Assembly (NCBI RefSeq): GCF_011045025.1
Contig: NZ_JAAKZX010000060.1
Location: 1-47,648, forward strand
Length of the DNA stretch: 47,648 nucleotides
DNA from: Streptomyces ureilyticus
GTDB lineage: Bacteria > Actinomycetota > Actinomycetes > Streptomycetales > Streptomycetaceae
Reading direction: 5' to 3'
Both the position numbers and the translations under genes were made by a program. The notes beneath the pieces were generated by a model that was given only the letters and a program-made list of their open reading frames with translations, was not told where the DNA came from and did not search any database. Below are positions 17,626-26,585 of the stretch, one piece after another. The stretch's first letter is position 1. Each line of letters opens with the position of its first letter.

Positions 17626-19102
17626 GCGTCCTGGCGACCGGGGGAGTCCCGGTCCGCGTCGGCTCCCGGCGCGGTCGTATCCACCGTTGCCGTACCCGTC
17701 GATGCCGTCCGCGGCGGTGCAGTGTCGTCAGTGTGACGAGTGCGCCTGCCAGGACGCAGCACGCCGCGAGTCGCAGGCCGAGGTCGTAGCCCTCCAGGAA
17801 CGCGCTGCGCGGGTCTGCGCCTGCGCGCAGTTCGGAGCGTTCGCGGCGGGTGAGGACGACGCCGACCAGTACCACCCCGAAGACCCCGGAGACTTCGCGT
17901 GCCGCGCTCACCAGGCCGGTCGCCATGCCCGCCCGGGCGTCCGGGACTTGGGCGAGGCAGCGCACGGTCAGGGGAGTGGTGAGGGCCGAGCCCGCGCCGA
18001 TCAGTAGCAGGCCGGGCTGGAGGTCCCAGTACCCGGAGTGCGCGCCCGTGCCCGAGACGTACAGCAGGCCGGCCGCCACCATGACGAGGCCCGCCGCGAT
18101 CGATACATGGGCGCCCAACACGCGAGCTGCCCGCTCGGCCAGCGGTGTGCAGAGCAGCAGCGCGCCCGCCAGCGGGAGGAAGGCCAGCCCGGCCCTGGTC
18201 GGTGAGAAGCCGAGCACCTGCTGGAGGTAGAGGGCCGTGAAGAAGAAGACGCCGTTCACGCCGATGCCCCACAGCACCTGCGCGATCACCCCGCCCGTGA
18301 GGAACCGGTCGCGCAGCAGCCCGAGTTCGAGGAGGGGGCGGTTGGTCCGGGCTTCCGCGAGGAGGAACGCACAGGTGGCGACGGCCGAGACAGCCAGGCA
18401 CAGCGGTACGGGCGCGGCGCTGAACCCGTGCTCCGTGCCGCGCACCAGCCCGTACGTCAGCAGATACAGCGCGAGGACGGAGAACAGCACACCCGGCAGA
18501 TCGAGCCCGCCGCGCCGAGGTTCGGAGGAATCGGGTGGCCCTTTCGTCCTGGCGGGCACGGCCGGCATCAGCAGCAGAGCGACGATACCGAAGGGGACGT
18601 TCAGCGCGAACACCCAGCCCCAGCTCCACTGTTGGGTGACGAATCCGCCGACCACCGGTCCCAGTGCCAGCGCCACGGCGAGCGCCGCCGTCCACAGGCC
18701 GACGGCCATCGACCGCCGCCGCGCAGGCAGATCGACGGCGACCACGGCCAGCGACGCCGGGATCACCAGCGCGGCCCCGACCCCCTGCACCGTACGGGCG
18801 GCGATCAGCGTGCCACCGCTGTCCGCGACGGCCGCGGCTGCCGACGCCGCCGTGAAGACCACGACCCCGACCGTGAATACGGACCGGCGCCCGAAAAGAT
18901 CGGTCAGCCGCCCGCCGGGCAGCAGCAGCGCGCCGAAGCTGAGTACGTAACTGCTGGCCACCCACTCCAAGTCGGTGACGCTCAGCCCCAGTTCGCGCTG
19001 CACGGTCGGCAGGGCCACGTTGATGACCGTGTTGTCGAGCGTCGTGATGAACCCGGTGAGCGTGAGCAGGGCAAACAACGCGAACAGCCGTGTACGTCCC
19101 AA
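17603..19102 (-). CDS. MFS drug-resistance-type exporter (DHA2, EmrB/QacA)
   Basis: 499 residues with ~14 hydrophobic segments. Motifs: LDNTVINVALPTVQRELG (DHA2 signature LDxTVVNVALP), GGRLTDLFGRR (motif A) and the motif C region ALALGPVVGG. Proton-driven export of small molecules is the family role. TTG 19102 is chosen because AAGGAG sits seven bases upstream; the longer frame to 19162 has no site. Divergent from the FAAL operon across 281 bp, so it could export that pathway's product, though this is position-based inference. Three-prime overlap with the GNAT gene. Confidence 0.85.
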   Translation of the reverse strand: MGRTRLFALFALLTLTGFITTLDNTVINVALPTVQRELGLSVTDLEWVASSYVLSFGALLLPGGRLTDLFGRRSVFTVGVVVFTAASAAAAVADSGGTLIAARTVQGVGAALVIPASLAVVAVDLPARRRSMAVGLWTAALAVALALGPVVGGFVTQQWSWGWVFALNVPFGIVALLLMPAVPARTKGPPDSSEPRRGGLDLPGVLFSVLALYLLTYGLVRGTEHGFSAAPVPLCLAVSAVATCAFLLAEARTNRPLLELGLLRDRFLTGGVIAQVLWGIGVNGVFFFTALYLQQVLGFSPTRAGLAFLPLAGALLLCTPLAERAARVLGAHVSIAAGLVMVAAGLLYVSGTGAHSGYWDLQPGLLLIGAGSALTTPLTVRCLAQVPDARAGMATGLVSAAREVSGVFGVVLVGVVLTRRERSELRAGADPRSAFLEGYDLGLRLAACCVLAGALVTLTTLHRRGRHRRVRQRWIRPRREPTRTGTPPVARTLTGTRPR

Positions 19103-19280
19103 GAGTCGCTCCTTCCGCCGGGGCAGCCGTAGCCCCGGATTGTGGGCGGCGCGGCCTCGCACTGGCTCTGGCCCACGGCATGGAATCGGCGGCCGGCTTT
19201 GTCAGCGAACTGACAGAACGCGGCAGACGAACTGTCAGTACGTCCCCTAACCCCTCAGCCCGGAGAGGCGGAATCTGGTG

Positions 19281-19355
19281 CACCGCCTCAACGTGCAGCG
19301 CCCGAACGCGCACCGCCCGATCGGGCACCGCCTGAACAGGCAATGCCTCAACTCG
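19281..19355. repeat. 15-bp tandem repeat upstream of the FAAL operon
   Basis: Five consecutive 15-bp units: CACCGCCTCAACGTG, CAGCGCCCGAACGCG, CACCGCCCGATCGGG, CACCGCCTGAACAGG, CAATGCCTCAACTCG. They end 28 bp before the FAAL ATG, inside the 281-bp divergent gap, and are out of frame with FAAL. Repetition at 1.4 helical turns would alternate faces of DNA; a leader structure or regulator array is possible. The rest of the gap shows no gene. Confidence 0.6.
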
Positions 19356-19383
19356 CGCCGTCCCCCTCACAGTTGGAGTCGCC

Positions 19384-21120
19384 ATGCCGCCCGCCCGGCC
19401 AACTGTCGAAGCCACCCTCATGACGGACCATCTGCGGCACTGGGCCAGGCACCGGCCGCAGCAACGCGCCTTCAGCCACGTCGACTTCCCCGACAGCGCC
19501 CCCACGGGACGGCACCGCACCCTCGGCTGGCGCGCACTCGACACCCGCGCCAGAGCCGTCGCCGACCACCTCGCCACGATCGCGTCCCCCGGCGAACGGG
19601 CCGCCCTCGTGCTGCCCCAAGGGCTCGACTACGCGGCCGGGTTCCTCGGCTGCCTGTACGCCCGCGTCATCGCGGTACCCCTTTTCGGCCCCGGACTGCC
19701 GGGCCACGAAGGAAGACTCACGGGAGTCCTCGCCGACTGCGAACCCGCCTGCCTGCTCACCGACTCCGCCACCGCACCGGCGGTACGCGCCTTCGCACGG
19801 GACCGCGAACTGCCGGACGTGCCGGTCGTCCCGTTGGACCAACTGCCCGCCTCTGGCGCCGGATTCGAGGCTACGGACGAGCCGGACGCGCGGCCCGAGC
19901 CCGACGACATCGCCTACCTCCAGTACACCTCCGGCTCCACCCGCAGCCCGTCCGGCGTGATGATCAGCCACGCCAACGTCGTTGCCAACGCCCGCCAGGC
20001 CATCGACGCCTTCGTCGCCGATCCGCGGACCACCACGACGGTCGGCTGGCTGCCGCTCTTCCACGACATGGGCCTGGTCCTCAGCATCGCCGCCCCCGTG
20101 GTCGGCGGCTTCCCGTCCGTCCTCATGGACCCCCTCGCCTTCCTCCAGGACCCCTCCCGCTGGCTGCGCCTCCTCGGCTCGTACGAGGGCACCGTCAGCG
20201 CCGCCCCGAACTTCGCGTACGACTACTGCGTCGCGCGTACGGATCCGGCGCTGGCCGGCGAACTGGACCTGGACCGCGTACGCGTGCTCATCAACGGCAG
20301 CGAGCCGGTGCGTGCGGAGACGGTGGACCGCTTCCGCACCAGGTTCGCGCCCGCAGGACTCGACCCCGCCGCGCACTGCCCGGCGTACGGACTGGCGGAG
20401 GCCACGGTGTTCGTGACCGCGGACGTGTCGGACGTACCGCCCTCGGCTCTGGCCTGCGACGCCGACGCCCTCGCGGAGGGACGCGTCGAGGAGGCGCCGG
20501 ACGCGGCGACGGCCGCGGTGCTCGTCTCCTGCGGGACGCCCGTCGGGCAGGAGGTGCGGATCGTCGGCGCGGACGGTGCGGCGCTCCCGGAAGGGCGGGT
20601 CGGCGAGATCCAGGTACGCGGGCCGAACGTCGGGCTCGGCTACTGGAAGCGCGCCGAACTCTCCGCCGAGACCTTCGGCTTCGGCACGACGGGCGACTGG
20701 CTGCGCACCGGCGATCTCGGCGCCCTGCACGAGGGGCGGCTCCTCGTCACCGGGCGGCACAAGGACGTGATCATCGTGGACGGGCGCAACCATTACCCCC
20801 AGGACGTCGAGCAGACCGTACAGACGGCCGTCTCCCTGGTCCGCCGCGACCGGCTCGCCGCGTTCGGCGTCACCCGGCCCGACGGCACGGGCGAGGAACT
20901 CGTCGTGATCGCCGAACACCGCCGCGACACCGAACCGACGGCCGAGGACGCCCGCGCGGCCGAACGCACCGCGCGCGCCACCGTCTCCACCCGCCACGGC
21001 CTGCGCCTTGCCGGCCTGCTCCTCGTCCCACCCGGCTCCGTGCCCCGCACCAGCAGCGGCAAGGTCTCCCGCACGGCGACCCGGAACCGGTACCTGGAAG
21101 GAGGGTTCGCCACCCGATGA
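19384..21120 (+). CDS. Fatty acyl-AMP ligase (FAAL, FadD32-like)
   Basis: 578 residues. Activates a fatty acid as acyl-adenylate and transfers it to an ACP. Family motifs: P-loop YTSGSTRSPSGVMISHANV starting at Y181, GWLPLFHDMGL at 221-231 (FAAL hallmark), SAAPNFAYDYCV, YGLAEATVF, GDWLRTGDLG, GRNHYPQDVE, and near the end SGKVSR with K560 as the adenylation lysine. FHDMGL and NHYPQDIE-type motifs separate FAALs from acyl-CoA ligases. Its stop overlaps the PKS start (ATGA), so the two are coupled; the cognate acceptor is most likely the PKS N-terminal ACP, as for FadD32/Pks13. GGAG lies seven bases before ATG 19384. Confidence 0.92.
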   Translation: MPPARPTVEATLMTDHLRHWARHRPQQRAFSHVDFPDSAPTGRHRTLGWRALDTRARAVADHLATIASPGERAALVLPQGLDYAAGFLGCLYARVIAVPLFGPGLPGHEGRLTGVLADCEPACLLTDSATAPAVRAFARDRELPDVPVVPLDQLPASGAGFEATDEPDARPEPDDIAYLQYTSGSTRSPSGVMISHANVVANARQAIDAFVADPRTTTTVGWLPLFHDMGLVLSIAAPVVGGFPSVLMDPLAFLQDPSRWLRLLGSYEGTVSAAPNFAYDYCVARTDPALAGELDLDRVRVLINGSEPVRAETVDRFRTRFAPAGLDPAAHCPAYGLAEATVFVTADVSDVPPSALACDADALAEGRVEEAPDAATAAVLVSCGTPVGQEVRIVGADGAALPEGRVGEIQVRGPNVGLGYWKRAELSAETFGFGTTGDWLRTGDLGALHEGRLLVTGRHKDVIIVDGRNHYPQDVEQTVQTAVSLVRRDRLAAFGVTRPDGTGEELVVIAEHRRDTEPTAEDARAAERTARATVSTRHGLRLAGLLLVPPGSVPRTSSGKVSRTATRNRYLEGGFATR

Positions 21121-24100
21121 CCACGTCCCGCATGGCAATCCGCGCCCTGGTGACGGACCGGCTCCACACCTGGTACGGCCTCGCTCCCTCCGACCTCCCC
21201 GACGACCTGCCCCTCGCAGAAACCGGCCTCACCTCCCGAGACGCGATAGCCCTCACGGCCGCCCTGAGCGAACTTTCCGGACGCCGCCTCCCGAACACGT
21301 TCTTGTGGGACGCCCCGACGATCGACGCGATGGTGATGCGTCTGGCGGAGGACGCGGGGGCGGTGACTGGCGCCGCCGAGGGGCAATCCGCGCCCCCGCC
21401 GGCGCAGGGCGGCCCGCAGCCGGGCGACGTGCCGCTCGCGCTTGCCGGCGGCTGGGCGGCGGATGCAGCGGCGGCGGACGGCGGCGCGCCGGGTGTGCCG
21501 GCCGACGGTCAGGGGCCCGGCGCGGCGGCTCGGGCCCTGGGCGTCGCCGCAGGTCCGGTGGTCAGTGCGCCGCTTGCCACAGGGGGCGGCCGGATGGCGG
21601 ACGTGGCTGCCGACGGTCGTGCGGCAGGCGCGACGCCTGTTGACAGCCCGGCGCGCGCGGAGGGCGGCGGCTGTGCGCCGGGTTCCCCGACCACCCGCCC
21701 CACACCCGGTGTTGGCGCCCACACCCCACGTGCCGCGGACGGCCGGGGAGCCCAGACCCCCGTCGCCATCATCGGCCTCGGCTGCCGGCTCCCCGGCGGA
21801 GTCCGCTCGCCCGAGGCGTACTGGCGGCTCCTCAGCGAGGGCCACGACGCGGTCGGCACGCTCCCGCCGGGACGATGGGAGCCCTTCGTACGCCACCCGG
21901 CTCGGCTGCCGGACGACGTGAGCCTGCACGGCGCGTTTCTCGGCGGGATCGACGAGATCGCCGGGTTCGACGCCGAGTTCTTCGGCATCGCGGGGCACGA
22001 GGCCGTCGCCATGGACCCCCAGCACCGCATGCTCCTCGAAGTCGCCCGCGAGGCCCTCGACCACGCGGCCCTTCCGGCGCCCGCGCTCGCCGGCACCCGT
22101 ACCGGTGTCTTCGTCGGCATCAGCGGCAACGAATACGCCCATCTCACCACCGCCGACCCCGGCGCCGTGGACGCCTGGACGGCCACCGGCGCCTCCCTGA
22201 GCATCGCCGCGGGCCGTCTGTCGTACGCCCTCGACCTGCGCGGGCCCAGTATGTCCGTCGACACGGCGTGCTCGTCGTCGTTGGTCGCGGTGCACCACGC
22301 GGTACGGAGCCTGGTGAGCGGCGAGAGCGACACGGCGCTCGCCGCGGGGGTGAACCTGCTGCTGAGCCCCGCCGTGACCCTCGGCCTCCAGCGCGCGGGC
22401 GCCCTCGCCCCGGACGGCCGGTGCAAGGCGTTCGACGCGGAGGCCGACGGGATCGTACGCGGCGAGGGCTGCGGCGTGGTCGTACTGAAACGCCTCGCCG
22501 ACGCCGAACGCGACGGCGACCGCGTCCTGGCGGTCATCCACGCGACAGCCGTCAACTCCGACGGTCGCTCCAACGGGCTGACCGCCCCCAACGCCGAAGC
22601 CCAACGCGCCCTTCTCACCGAAGCGCACCAGGCACACCCCGGGCCAGCCACCGTCGACTACGTCGAGGCGCACGGCACCGGCACCGCCCTCGGCGACCCC
22701 ATCGAGGCGGGCGCCCTCGGCGCCGTACTCGGCCGCGGTCGCCCCGCCGACCAGCCCCTGCTCATCGGCTCCGCCAAGACGAACCTCGGACACCTCGAGG
22801 CCGCGGCAGGCATCGCGGGTCTGATCAAGACCGTCCTCGCCCTGCACCACGGCGAGATCCCCGGCCAGCTCCACTTCACCCGCCAGGGCCCGCACGCCGA
22901 CCTCGACGCACTCGCCCTGCGCGTGGTCACCGCCCCGGAACCCTGGCCCCGTTACTCGGGAACGGCGACCGCAGGCGTCTCCGCCTTCGGCTTCGGCGGC
23001 ACGAACGCGCATGTCGTCCTCGCCGAACCCGACCACAGACCGGCCCGTCGGGCGAGCAGCATGCCGGAGCGTCCCCGGCTCCTGCTGCTCGACGGGCCCA
23101 CCAAGGAAAGGGTGCGGTCGTACGCGGCCGAGCTCGCCGCCTGGCTCAACAGCCCCGACAGCCGACGCGTACGCGACGCCGACCTCGCCCGCACCCTCGC
23201 GGGCCGCACCGGACGTGGCCGGCACCGCGCGGCCCTCGTCACCCGCGACCGCGCGGAGACCGTCACCGCGCTCACCCGCCTCGCCACCGGCGCCCCCTCC
23301 CCGCACCTGATCACGGGGGAGGGGACGCCGGGCGGCCCCGGCCCGGTCTGGGTGTTCTCCGGCTACGGCTCCCAGTGGCCCGGCATGGGAAGCCAACTCC
23401 TCGCCACGGAAGGGGCGTTCGCGGACGCCATCGACCGTCTGGAACCACTGCTGCGGGAACACGCAGGCGTCTCCCTGCGTGCCGGGCTCCACCCCGACAC
23501 CGTCCTGTCGAGCCCCGCCACCGTCATGCCCGTCCTGTACGGCATCCAGGTCGCCCTCGCCGAACTGTGGCGCTCGTACGGCCTCGAACCCGCCGCCGTC
23601 ATCGGCCACTCCCTGGGCGAGATCGCCGCCGCGGTCGTCTCCGGAGCCCTCGACGAGGCCACCGGCGCCCGCATCATCGCCGTACGCTCCCGGCTGCTGG
23701 ACCGGCTCACCGGCGGGTCGATGGCCGTCGTGGATCTACCGGCCGTCGAAATCCCGGTACTGGCAAGGGAGTTGCGCACGCGCACCCTCGACGTCGCCGT
23801 ACACGCATCCCCTGTGCAGTGCGTGATCACCGGCTCCGCCGAGGACGTCGCCGCACTGGTCGCCCGGGTGAACGGCGACGGCGGCTTCGCCCGTGCGCTG
23901 GGCGTGTCCGGAGCCGGTCACTCGCCAGAAGTGGAGCCGCTACTGGGGGAGTTCACCCGCGAGCTGGGCGAGATCCGGCACTCCGCGCCAGCCCACCGGT
24001 GCCGCCGCTACACCACCGTCCTTGACGACCCCCGCGAGGCCGCGCCCGCCGACACGGCGTACTGGGCGGCCAATCTGCGCAATCCCGTCCGCTTCACCCA

Positions 24101-25514
24101 GGCCGTGCACGCGGCGGCCGAGGACGGACACCGCGTCTTCGTCGAAGTGGCCCCGCACGCAACGCAGTTGCACCCCTTGACGGAGACTCTGCGCGCGTCC
24201 GGCGCCGGGGACTCCCTCGTCGTCCCCACCCTGCGCCGTGACACCGACGACGCGCTCACCTTCGGCACCTCGCTCGCCACCCTCCTCGTCCACGGCGTAC
24301 GGACGGCCCGGCCGCGCGAACGCCTGCACCCCGAGGGCCGCATCGTGGACGTACCGCCGCCGCGCTGGCGGCACCGGAGGTTCTGGGTGGGGGAGGACAC
24401 GGCGGTGGACCCGGCCGAGCCCCAGGCCGGGTCCGCCGACCGCGCCGCGAGCCCAGTCGAACGGCTACGGCTGTGCGTGGCCGGAGTGATGGGATACAGC
24501 CCCGAACACATCGATCCCGACACGCCGTTGACCGACCTGGGCCTGGACTCGCTCACGGCTGTGCGTATACGCACCGTCGTGCAGCGGGAGTTCGACGTCG
24601 ACGTCGAGCCCGGAGTGCTGCTGAAACAAGGGACGTTGCGGGGAGTCGCCGAACTCCTCGGCGGCAACACGGACTTGGGGAGTCCGGCCCTCCCCGTACG
24701 AGCGCGACCCGTCGCCTCTGACCGCCTCCGCGCCTTCTCGGCCACCGGCCCGCACGCCCCCCTCTTCCTGGCCCACGCCGCCGGCGGATCCGCCGACGTC
24801 TACGCCCGGCTGGCCGCACGCCTCGACGGCGACCGCCAGGTTCACGGCTTCGACCGGCAGCCTGATCCCGACGATGTGCCGGGCCGGGCCGCCGAGTTCG
24901 CCCGGCGCATACGGGAGGTCAGCCCCAACGGACCCTGGACGGTGGGAGGTTGGTCGTACGGTGGTGTCGTCGCCCAGGAGACCGCCCGGCTCCTCTCCCC
25001 GTACGGCACCGTCGCCGCCCTCGTCCTGATCGACTCGATACTGCCGCTGCCTACCGGGCTCACCGCCACCGAGCGGGCCCTGCGCCACTTCCACGACTTC
25101 GCCGCGTACGTGGAACGCACCTACGGCACCCGCCTCGACCTCCCGTACGACGAACTCGCCGAACTCGACGACACGGACCGCATCGAGCTCGTCCTCAAGG
25201 TGCTGAGCGAAACCGTCGAACTGCCGGACTCCGTACTGGAGCACCAGCGCACCTCGTATCTGGACCTCCGCAGCGGCGAACGCCACACACCCGGGCCCCA
25301 CCCCGGCCGCACCCTCCTCTACCGCGCGAGCGAGCCGGCCCCGCACACGGTCCGCGACCCCCGCTACGAACGCGACGACCAGGCGCTGGGCTGGGACCCC
25401 CACTGCACCGACCTCACCGTCGTCCCGCTGCCCGGCCACCACCTGTCACTGCTCGACCCACCGGTCGTCGACGTACTCGCCGGACTGCTGACACGCGATC
25501 TGCGGGACCTCTGA
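21117..25514 (+). CDS. Pks13-like polyketide synthase: ACP-KS-AT-ACP-TE
   Basis: 1465 residues. Order: ACP1 (~8-75, phosphopantetheine site S40 in TGLTSRDA), Ala/Gly/Pro-rich linker (~80-210), KS (~217-640; C385 in TACSSS, H519 in EAHGTGT, H559 in KTNLGH), AT (~740-1010; S832 in GHSLGE, R in AVRSRLL for the carboxylate, selectivity motif GAGH ending H935), ACP2 (~1115-1185; S1145 in LGLDSL), TE (~1200-1465; S1280 in GWSYGG, D1306, H1442 in PGHH). No KR, DH, ER or MT. This is exactly the domain order of mycobacterial Pks13, which condenses two fatty chains. All catalytic residues are present, so one Claisen condensation giving an alpha-substituted beta-keto thioester is predicted. All motifs lie in one uninterrupted frame. 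Confidence 0.93.
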   Translation: MTTSRMAIRALVTDRLHTWYGLAPSDLPDDLPLAETGLTSRDAIALTAALSELSGRRLPNTFLWDAPTIDAMVMRLAEDAGAVTGAAEGQSAPPPAQGGPQPGDVPLALAGGWAADAAAADGGAPGVPADGQGPGAAARALGVAAGPVVSAPLATGGGRMADVAADGRAAGATPVDSPARAEGGGCAPGSPTTRPTPGVGAHTPRAADGRGAQTPVAIIGLGCRLPGGVRSPEAYWRLLSEGHDAVGTLPPGRWEPFVRHPARLPDDVSLHGAFLGGIDEIAGFDAEFFGIAGHEAVAMDPQHRMLLEVAREALDHAALPAPALAGTRTGVFVGISGNEYAHLTTADPGAVDAWTATGASLSIAAGRLSYALDLRGPSMSVDTACSSSLVAVHHAVRSLVSGESDTALAAGVNLLLSPAVTLGLQRAGALAPDGRCKAFDAEADGIVRGEGCGVVVLKRLADAERDGDRVLAVIHATAVNSDGRSNGLTAPNAEAQRALLTEAHQAHPGPATVDYVEAHGTGTALGDPIEAGALGAVLGRGRPADQPLLIGSAKTNLGHLEAAAGIAGLIKTVLALHHGEIPGQLHFTRQGPHADLDALALRVVTAPEPWPRYSGTATAGVSAFGFGGTNAHVVLAEPDHRPARRASSMPERPRLLLLDGPTKERVRSYAAELAAWLNSPDSRRVRDADLARTLAGRTGRGRHRAALVTRDRAETVTALTRLATGAPSPHLITGEGTPGGPGPVWVFSGYGSQWPGMGSQLLATEGAFADAIDRLEPLLREHAGVSLRAGLHPDTVLSSPATVMPVLYGIQVALAELWRSYGLEPAAVIGHSLGEIAAAVVSGALDEATGARIIAVRSRLLDRLTGGSMAVVDLPAVEIPVLARELRTRTLDVAVHASPVQCVITGSAEDVAALVARVNGDGGFARALGVSGAGHSPEVEPLLGEFTRELGEIRHSAPAHRCRRYTTVLDDPREAAPADTAYWAANLRNPVRFTQAVHAAAEDGHRVFVEVAPHATQLHPLTETLRASGAGDSLVVPTLRRDTDDALTFGTSLATLLVHGVRTARPRERLHPEGRIVDVPPPRWRHRRFWVGEDTAVDPAEPQAGSADRAASPVERLRLCVAGVMGYSPEHIDPDTPLTDLGLDSLTAVRIRTVVQREFDVDVEPGVLLKQGTLRGVAELLGGNTDLGSPALPVRARPVASDRLRAFSATGPHAPLFLAHAAGGSADVYARLAARLDGDRQVHGFDRQPDPDDVPGRAAEFARRIREVSPNGPWTVGGWSYGGVVAQETARLLSPYGTVAALVLIDSILPLPTGLTATERALRHFHDFAAYVERTYGTRLDLPYDELAELDDTDRIELVLKVLSETVELPDSVLEHQRTSYLDLRSGERHTPGPHPGRTLLYRASEPAPHTVRDPRYERDDQALGWDPHCTDLTVVPLPGHHLSLLDPPVVDVLAGLLTRDLRDL

Positions 25515-25538
25515 AGGAATCCTGAAGGGACTTCACCC

Positions 25539-26543
25539 ATGCCGCGTCCGATACCGCGCCTGCAGCGTCGCTGCGCTCTCGCCCTCGCGCTCACAACCTC
25601 CCTGCTCGGCACGGGAGTTGTACTCGCCCCGCAGTCGTCCGCGGCCCCCACGGCGGCGACCGCCGCAGACGCGGACGGCGCCGCCATCGTGGGGGAGAAC
25701 TGGCTGGACGCCCGCACCGTGGATCTCATGGTCGACTCCCCGGCGGTCGGCGCCACCCTGCCCGTACGCGTGATCCTGCCGACGCGTTACGCCGCGCAGC
25801 CGAACCGCACCTGGCCCGTCCTCTACCTCCTCCAGGGCGCCCACGACGACTACACCTCCTGGACTCGCGAGACGGACGTCGCCGCCTTCACGGCGGACAA
25901 GGACGTCCTCACCGTGATGCCCTCCTCGGGCCCCACCGGCATCCCCACCGACTGGTGGAACAACGGCAGCGCCGACGCACCGGACTACGAGACGTTCCAA
26001 GTCGACGAGCTGATGGGGCTGTTGGCGCAGAGATTCAGGGCCGGTACGAAGCGAGCCGTCGCCGGAGTCTCCACCGGCGGCTACGGAGCCCTCGCCTTCG
26101 CCGCACGGCACCCCGGCACCTTCGGGGCGGCGGCCTCGTACAGCGGGATCCTCGACACCACCGCCTTCGGCATGCCCACCGTCCTCAACGCGATCGTCGC
26201 CCGCGAACAGTTGCCGCCCCAGACACTGTGGGGCAGCCCGCTGCTCCAGCGCGACAACTGGACCCGGCACAACCCCTACGCCCAGGCACGCCACCTCAAG
26301 GGCACCAAGCTGTACGTCTCGCAGGGCAGCGGACTGCCCAGCGACGACATCGGCGACATCGAAGGTGCGGTGCTCGAAGGCGTGCTGTGGTCCCAAGCGC
26401 ACCGATTCGCAAGGCAGTTGGAGGCTCTGAACATCCCGGCGCAGGTGCACTTCTACAACGGCGGAGTGCACAACTGGCCGAACTGGCGGCAGGAGTTCAA
26501 GGCCTCGTGGCCGACGCTCGCAGCGGGCCTCGGCCTGAGCTGA
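25539..26543 (+). CDS. Secreted antigen-85-like acyltransferase/esterase
   Basis: 334 residues. Signal peptide 1-~38 (RLQRRCALALALTTSLLGTGVVL, cleavage near SSAA-P). The alpha/beta-hydrolase domain follows the antigen 85 mycolyltransferase pattern: GAHDDYTSWTRETD (Ag85 DDFSGWDINTP), TVMPSSGPTGIPTDWW, YETFQVDEL, nucleophile S178 in GVSTGGYGAL, HPGTF, YSGILD, LWGSPLLQRDNWTRHNPY, and H311 in GVHNWPNW (Ag85 GTHSWEYW). Ag85 moves mycolic acids between trehalose and cell-wall arabinogalactan. Streptomyces lacks mycolates, so here it probably handles the lipid made by the adjacent PKS outside the cell. It starts 24 bp after the PKS stop. Confidence 0.88.
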   Translation: MPRPIPRLQRRCALALALTTSLLGTGVVLAPQSSAAPTAATAADADGAAIVGENWLDARTVDLMVDSPAVGATLPVRVILPTRYAAQPNRTWPVLYLLQGAHDDYTSWTRETDVAAFTADKDVLTVMPSSGPTGIPTDWWNNGSADAPDYETFQVDELMGLLAQRFRAGTKRAVAGVSTGGYGALAFAARHPGTFGAAASYSGILDTTAFGMPTVLNAIVAREQLPPQTLWGSPLLQRDNWTRHNPYAQARHLKGTKLYVSQGSGLPSDDIGDIEGAVLEGVLWSQAHRFARQLEALNIPAQVHFYNGGVHNWPNWRQEFKASWPTLAAGLGLS

Positions 26544-26585
26544 CCCCCCCAAGCCCCACTCAAGGCCCCACCAAGGAGGTACCTC

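Noticed and set aside
19278..21116. 5' extension of the PKS frame back to GTG 19278
   Set aside because: It would run out of frame through FAAL; the PKS has a coupled ATGA start at 21117 and homology begins there.
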